From the NCBI GenBank assembly GCA_016790635.1, contig JAEUOR010000066.1, positions 61,524 through 125,523 on the forward strand: a stretch of DNA of 64,000 nt, given 5' to 3'. The notes under the pieces were generated by a model. The model worked only from the letters and a program-made list of their open reading frames with translations, was not told the DNA's origin and did not search any database. The position numbers were made by a program, and so were the translations under genes. This DNA comes from Burkholderiales bacterium. GTDB taxonomy: Bacteria; Pseudomonadota; Gammaproteobacteria; Burkholderiales; JAEUOS01. Numbering within the stretch: position 1 is the stretch's first letter; each line of letters begins with the position of its first letter. Below are positions 60,281 to 64,000 of this stretch, piece after piece.

Positions 60281-61339
60281 ATGTTCGCGACCGGCGCCCC
60301 ACCCACTGCTGCGCAAGTCAAGGCACGCGCAAGAGCGCTGGGCGCCGACCTGGTCGGCATCGCCAGCGCCGCCACGCTCAACGCCTTTCCGCCCGACCCG
60401 CGCTGGCCGCAGACCCCGGAACGCATCTCGCCCTATTGCAAGAGCGTGATCGTGATCGCGCAGCGCATCCCGGTCGGCGCGTTTCGCTGCAAGACCAACA
60501 CGCCGGTGCAGTACATCGACATGCTGGTCCTGCGCAAGATGGACAAGGTGGCCTATCGCCTGGCCGCGGAACTCGAAGCCGCGGGTCACCCGACTTTCGT
60601 CACCGCGTCGCAGGAGACCGAGTGGACCATGAAGCGCGCCAGCTACGGGCGGCTTTCCACACGCCATCTGGGTGTGGAGGCGGGGCTGGGTACGCTGGGC
60701 CTGGAAGTCAATATCCTGACCCCGGAGTTCGGCCCGCGCGTCTACCTGACCGGCATCCTGACCGAACTGGAATTGGAGGCGGACCAGCGCATCACCGAAC
60801 AGGTCTGCATCGGCGAGTCCTGCTCGCGCTGCCTGCACTCGTGCCCGGCGGATGCGGTGCTGCACTGGGGCATCGACAAGCGCCATTGCGCGACCGAAGC
60901 ACAGGAATTCGGCTTCGCGCAGATCGCCAAGTTCTTTGAGGCGTTCATCGACGCCGACGACGCCAGGCGCCGCGGCATGGTCGTCTCGCGCGACCTGTTC
61001 GGCTTCTGGCAGGGCCTGCTCCGCGTGGTCGGCTCGTTCGGCGACTGCCCGCGCTGCCTGGCCGTGTGCCCGGTGGGCAACGACTATCACGCGCACCTGG
61101 CCGGCCCGCAAAAGGACATCCCGGAAAAGACGCCGGAAAAGGTGACCCTGGCCAAGAAGTACAAGGCCGCGCGCGCCGAGCACGAGGCTGGCGGCAACAC
61201 GCTGCCCGGGCTATCGGACTGGAACCGCCGCTGGGTCGGCGAAGAGGGCTATCAGGGCATGGTCGCGCGGCAGTTGCAGGAATTCAAGAAGGCCCAGCGC
61301 GAGCGCGAAGCCGCATTGGCCGCGGAGCAGAAAGACTGA
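60281..61339 (+). CDS. Double [4Fe-4S] reductase-like protein (QueG/reductive dehalogenase-like), copy 1
   Basis: A 352-residue protein beginning VKARARALGADLVGIASAA, the start typical of QueG-like and reductive-dehalogenase-like proteins. Two ferredoxin-type cysteine sets bind two cubane clusters: CIGESCSRCLHSCPADA near 182 and CPRCLAVCPVGNDYHA near 256. ATG 60281 is chosen because it aligns with the start of the neighbour; an in-frame ATG at 60227 is possible. It has no Tat signal, so cytoplasmic. It is divergent from the Liv-type receptor and one base from the homologous gene 2. Function unknown; a low-potential reductase is inferred. Confidence 0.85.
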   Translation: MFATGAPPTAAQVKARARALGADLVGIASAATLNAFPPDPRWPQTPERISPYCKSVIVIAQRIPVGAFRCKTNTPVQYIDMLVLRKMDKVAYRLAAELEAAGHPTFVTASQETEWTMKRASYGRLSTRHLGVEAGLGTLGLEVNILTPEFGPRVYLTGILTELELEADQRITEQVCIGESCSRCLHSCPADAVLHWGIDKRHCATEAQEFGFAQIAKFFEAFIDADDARRRGMVVSRDLFGFWQGLLRVVGSFGDCPRCLAVCPVGNDYHAHLAGPQKDIPEKTPEKVTLAKKYKAARAEHEAGGNTLPGLSDWNRRWVGEEGYQGMVARQLQEFKKAQREREAALAAEQKD

Positions 61340-61340
61340 C

Positions 61341-62321
61341 ATGGTCGCCATCACCCGCACCCCGCTCACCGCCGCCGCCATCAAGGCACGCGCCCGCGAA
61401 CTGGGCGCCGATCTGGTCGGCATCGCGGACGGCGCCGAACTGGAAAAGCATCCCCCCGACCCCGCCGACCCGCGCCGCCCGTCCGACATCACCGACCTGG
61501 ATGGCGGGCGCGTCATCGTGCTGGCGAAGAAAGTCTCCGCCGGCGTGACGCGCATCAAGGCCTGGGGCGACCGGCACAAGTACTACAACGACGAGCTGGC
61601 GCTGACCATGCTCGAGGAGACTTCCCTCGAGCTGGTGTACTGGCTCGAAGACCAGGGCTACCCGGCCATCATCATCCCGCCGACCCACGTCGACCCCTGG
61701 CGCTACCAGGACGACCCCTCGCAGCACCAGACCACGCTGCTCTCGCTGCCGCACGCCGCGGTCGAAGCCGGCCTCGGCACGTTGGGGTTGAACCTGCAGC
61801 TTCTTACGCCTGAGTACGGCCCGCGCGTGCTCCTGACCGCGGTGCTCTGCTCGGTGGACGTCGAATGCGACAAGCCGATGACCAAAGCCTTGTGCAGGGG
61901 CCCGGCCTGCGGCCGCTGCCTCACGACCTGCCCGGCCGACGCGGTCGGCCACTGGCAGCGCGACTGGCCCGCCTGCGACACGCACCGCTCGCCCTACGGC
62001 TTTGCCAAGCTGGCCGGGCATGTCATCAACATCATCGAAGAACCGGACCCGGCGAAAAAGAAAGACCTGCTCAAGAGCGAGACCCAGTTCAACCTGTGGC
62101 AAAGCATCCTGCGCGGCTCGGGCGTCATCACCGGTTGCCGGCGCTGCGCCGACGTGTGCCCGGTCGGCGCGGACTACGAGGCCATGCTCAAGGACGCGCT
62201 GGACGAAATCCCCGAAGCAACCCCTGGCAAGGCCGAGCGCCTGGCGCAGATGGCCGCGCAGGAAGCCGCCGGGAAACGAGGGCAGTACGACGCGCATGCG
62301 CGCTGGATTCGGGAATCCTGA
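61341..62321 (+). CDS. Double [4Fe-4S] reductase-like protein, copy 2
   Basis: A 326-residue homologue of the preceding gene: IKARARELGADLVGIADGAE at the N-terminus, AGLGTLGLNLQLLTPEYGPR mid-chain, and the cluster sets CRGPACGRCLTTCPADAV and CRRCADVCPVGADYEA. It begins two bases after the preceding stop, so the pair is co-transcribed, and the ligase gene starts 17 bases later. Tandem homologues may form a heterodimeric reductase, for example acting on a CoA ester made by the ligase. Confidence 0.85.
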   Translation: MVAITRTPLTAAAIKARARELGADLVGIADGAELEKHPPDPADPRRPSDITDLDGGRVIVLAKKVSAGVTRIKAWGDRHKYYNDELALTMLEETSLELVYWLEDQGYPAIIIPPTHVDPWRYQDDPSQHQTTLLSLPHAAVEAGLGTLGLNLQLLTPEYGPRVLLTAVLCSVDVECDKPMTKALCRGPACGRCLTTCPADAVGHWQRDWPACDTHRSPYGFAKLAGHVINIIEEPDPAKKKDLLKSETQFNLWQSILRGSGVITGCRRCADVCPVGADYEAMLKDALDEIPEATPGKAERLAQMAAQEAAGKRGQYDAHARWIRES

Positions 62322-62338
62322 AGACGCACGCCAGCCAC

Positions 62339-63649
62339 ATGACCACTCCGCGCCCACCGTTGCGCCGTCCGCTGCCCGTCAGCACCGCAGACATCGCCCG
62401 CATCCAGAGCGAAGGCCGGCGCCGCGCCGTGGCCCAGGCGCAGCGCGCGCCCTTCTACAAGGGCAAACTCGACCACGTTGACTCCGCACGCCTGGACGAC
62501 CCTGCCGAATGGGCCAGGCTGCCGATCCTGGACAAGGACCAGCTGCGCGCGCTCACCGACGCACAGTTCTACAGCGACTTCTGCCTGCCCGCGAAAGACA
62601 TCAGCGAATTCTGGCGCTCCGGCGGCTCCACCGGCCGCCCACTGTTCTACCCGCGCAACCGCGAGGACATGCGCCACGCCATGACCGGCTTTGGCCGCCT
62701 CTACGACTGCCTGGGCCTGCCGCCGGGCACGCGCATCCACTGCTCCTTTCCGCTGGGCATCCACCCGGTGGGGCAAATGCTCGCGCGCGCCGCGCAGACC
62801 TGGGACCTGGCAGTCAACTGGGCCGGCGCCGGCACCACCACGCCGTCGGCGCTGCAACTGGAACTCATCGACCGACTCGGCGCCCAGGCCTGGATGGGCA
62901 TGTCCAGTTACGGCCTGCACCTGGCCAACCTGGCCGACGCGCAGGGCATCGACCTCGCGGCCAAGAGCGTGCGCTCCATCTTGTGCTCAGCCGAGCCGCT
63001 GTCGGACGCCAAGCGCGAAAAACTCGAGCGCGCCTGGGGCGCGACCGTGCGCGACACCTTCGGCATGACCGAGGCGGGCATGATGGGCTGCGAAGACCGC
63101 GACGGCCCGGGCCTGGGCTTTCGCGTCTGGACCGACCTGTACCACGTCGAAGTGCTGGACCAGACCACGCTCGCCCCGGTACCAAACGGTCAAGTCGGCG
63201 TGCTGGTTGTAACACCGCTCTTCACCAACAATGTCACCCCCTTCCTGCGCTGGAATTCCGGCGACCTGGTCACGCTGACCCCGCCGCAGCCCGACACGAG
63301 GAATCCGTTCTCGGTGTTCCCGCTTGTCAAGCACGCGCACCGTACCGTCGGATTTTTCAAGGTGCGCGGCGTGAATCTCAATCACGCCGAATTCGAGGAC
63401 TTCGTCTTCGCCAACGCGGCGATCAACGACTTCAAAGCCGAAGCCTTGGCCGCCGACGGCAACGACGTCTTCAAGGTCTCGATCGAAGTCAAGCGCGGCG
63501 CGGATGCCGGCGCGGTTGCCGCAACGCTCAAGAACAGCGTCAAGCAGCGCTTCGAACTGACGCCGGAAGTCGAACTGTTGCCGACCGGCACCTTGGCGCG
63601 TGAGTTCGAGGCGGCGATCAAGGCACCGCGGTTCGTGGATCGGCGGTGA
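62339..63649 (+). CDS. Phenylacetate-CoA ligase family protein (PaaK-like)
   Basis: A 436-residue adenylate-forming enzyme, the usual PaaK length. ATP loop SGGSTGRPL at residues 94-102; TFGMTEAGMMGCEDRDG is the adenine-binding motif and NSGDLVTL the ribose-binding Asp region. RGVNLNHAEFEDFVF contains the hinge to the C-terminal domain. ATG 62339. It closes the operon with the two Fe-S proteins, so the likely product, an aryl- or acyl-CoA, could be their substrate. The acid substrate is unknown. Confidence 0.88.
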   Translation: MTTPRPPLRRPLPVSTADIARIQSEGRRRAVAQAQRAPFYKGKLDHVDSARLDDPAEWARLPILDKDQLRALTDAQFYSDFCLPAKDISEFWRSGGSTGRPLFYPRNREDMRHAMTGFGRLYDCLGLPPGTRIHCSFPLGIHPVGQMLARAAQTWDLAVNWAGAGTTTPSALQLELIDRLGAQAWMGMSSYGLHLANLADAQGIDLAAKSVRSILCSAEPLSDAKREKLERAWGATVRDTFGMTEAGMMGCEDRDGPGLGFRVWTDLYHVEVLDQTTLAPVPNGQVGVLVVTPLFTNNVTPFLRWNSGDLVTLTPPQPDTRNPFSVFPLVKHAHRTVGFFKVRGVNLNHAEFEDFVFANAAINDFKAEALAADGNDVFKVSIEVKRGADAGAVAATLKNSVKQRFELTPEVELLPTGTLAREFEAAIKAPRFVDRR

Positions 63650-63790
63650 CGTGGAAAGCGCGTCGAGCCTGAGTCGCACTCTTGTCGACCGAACCAAATG
63701 CCCTCGGCCAAAGCCTGCGGTGTTTGTCGGCAGTTTTAATCGGGGTGCAAAAGCATCCACTGCGGCGAAGGCCGTTGCGCGACAGGGATT

Positions 63791-63822
63791 TGAGGTATTC
63801 CGGAGGTTCGATATATACCTCA
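63791..63822. promoter_or_regulatory. Inverted repeat upstream of the terminal gene
   Basis: TGAGGTAT and ATACCTCA, 8 bp each, separated by 16 bases (63791-63798 and 63815-63822). A second hairpin, CCGCAG-CCC-CTGCGG, lies at 63837-63851. Both are in the 236-base gap before the ATG at 63886. They could be an operator and an attenuator-like hairpin; no protein partner is suggested. Confidence 0.35.
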
Positions 63823-63885
63823 CCAGCTCTGTTAATCCGCAGCCCCTGCGGTATACATCACGTTAGACCGCATCCAAGGCACGCC

Positions 63886-64000
63886 ATGGCTGAAGGCCCA
63901 TCCCACGAGCAGCGAGAGCACGATCTCACGATGCATGTATTTTCGATCTCCGCCGCCATGGTCGGGGTATGCCTTACAGCAATCGGGATACTAAGGTTGG
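63886..64000 (+). CDS. Small membrane protein, partial (runs off the window end)
   Basis: The frame from ATG 63886 opens with a polar start (MAEGPSHEQREHDLTMHVFS) and then a strongly hydrophobic segment (ISAAMVGVCLTAIGILRL) before the window ends. A single N-terminal membrane helix is visible. Function unknown. Confidence 0.6.
   Translation, partial: MAEGPSHEQREHDLTMHVFSISAAMVGVCLTAIGILRL

Noticed and set aside
63804..63821. tRNA-like T-arm (GGTTCGA)
   Set aside because: The flanking bases do not form a 5-bp T-stem and no acceptor or anticodon arm is found nearby.

Overview
The window is GC-rich chromosomal DNA that looks betaproteobacterial, most likely Burkholderiales or a close relative. 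The case rests on five stand-alone Bug-type (tripartite tricarboxylate) solute receptors, a PEP-CTERM exported protein, fused and split indolepyruvate-ferredoxin-oxidoreductase (IOR) homologues, frequent GTG/TTG starts and tight ATGA/GTGA operon overlaps. No rRNA, tRNA, CRISPR array, transposase or replication origin was seen. All names are from reading protein and DNA motifs; no database search was run.

Layout. 0-6 kb: a fused 1176-aa IOR, a DJ-1/PfpI protein and an HD-GYP c-di-GMP phosphodiesterase. 6.1-9.1 kb: a PEP-CTERM exported protein built from 172-residue repeats. 9.2-18 kb: an AraC-type regulator divergent from an eight-gene plus-strand operon (Bug receptor, TPP decarboxylase-like enzyme, GlcG, ACMSD-like amidohydrolase, second Bug receptor, extradiol-dioxygenase-like VOC protein, MhpA-like flavin hydroxylase), which reads as an aromatic-ring catabolic operon. 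18-22.6 kb: NeuD-like acyltransferase, a DapA-family aldolase, Bug receptors and an SDR. 22.6-26.3 kb: split IOR pair 1. 26.4-30.6 kb: a Tat-exported intradiol dioxygenase, a soluble GAF/PAS histidine kinase with a single-domain response regulator, a crotonase and a flavodoxin-like protein. 30.8-35.6 kb: a Gld-type ABC transporter operon ending in a DUF4340 protein. 35.6-38.6 kb: an OmpR-type two-component system divergent from a Bug receptor. 38.7-39.4 kb: a toxin-antitoxin pair. 39.4-43.1 kb: split IOR pair 2.

43.3-53.8 kb is a single minus-strand operon: GntR/UTRA regulator, metallo-beta-lactamase hydrolase, TRAP transporter (P, Q, M), a molybdopterin oxidoreductase with a fused 16-cysteine Fe-S/NrfD membrane subunit, an SDR and a dienelactone-hydrolase-fold enzyme. 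It encodes sensing, import, oxidation and hydrolysis of one organic acid. Just upstream lie two relics that ordinary gene finding would miss: the first 48 codons of a decayed third split iorA (53898-54041), and the N-terminus of a dead PIN toxin behind an intact AbrB-type antitoxin (54127-54189). The operon is therefore bracketed by same-orientation iorA 5' ends.

54.5-64 kb: a ModA-like protein without signal peptide, a second toxin-antitoxin pair, a second TRAP operon, a Liv-type receptor, two tandem paralogous double-[4Fe-4S] reductase-like proteins, a PaaK-like acyl-CoA ligase and the start of a small membrane protein that runs off the end.

Overall the window is a catabolic neighbourhood for aromatic or other organic acids: many periplasmic receptors, CoA activation, 2-oxoacid oxidoreductases, ring hydroxylation and ring cleavage, with specialised regulators.
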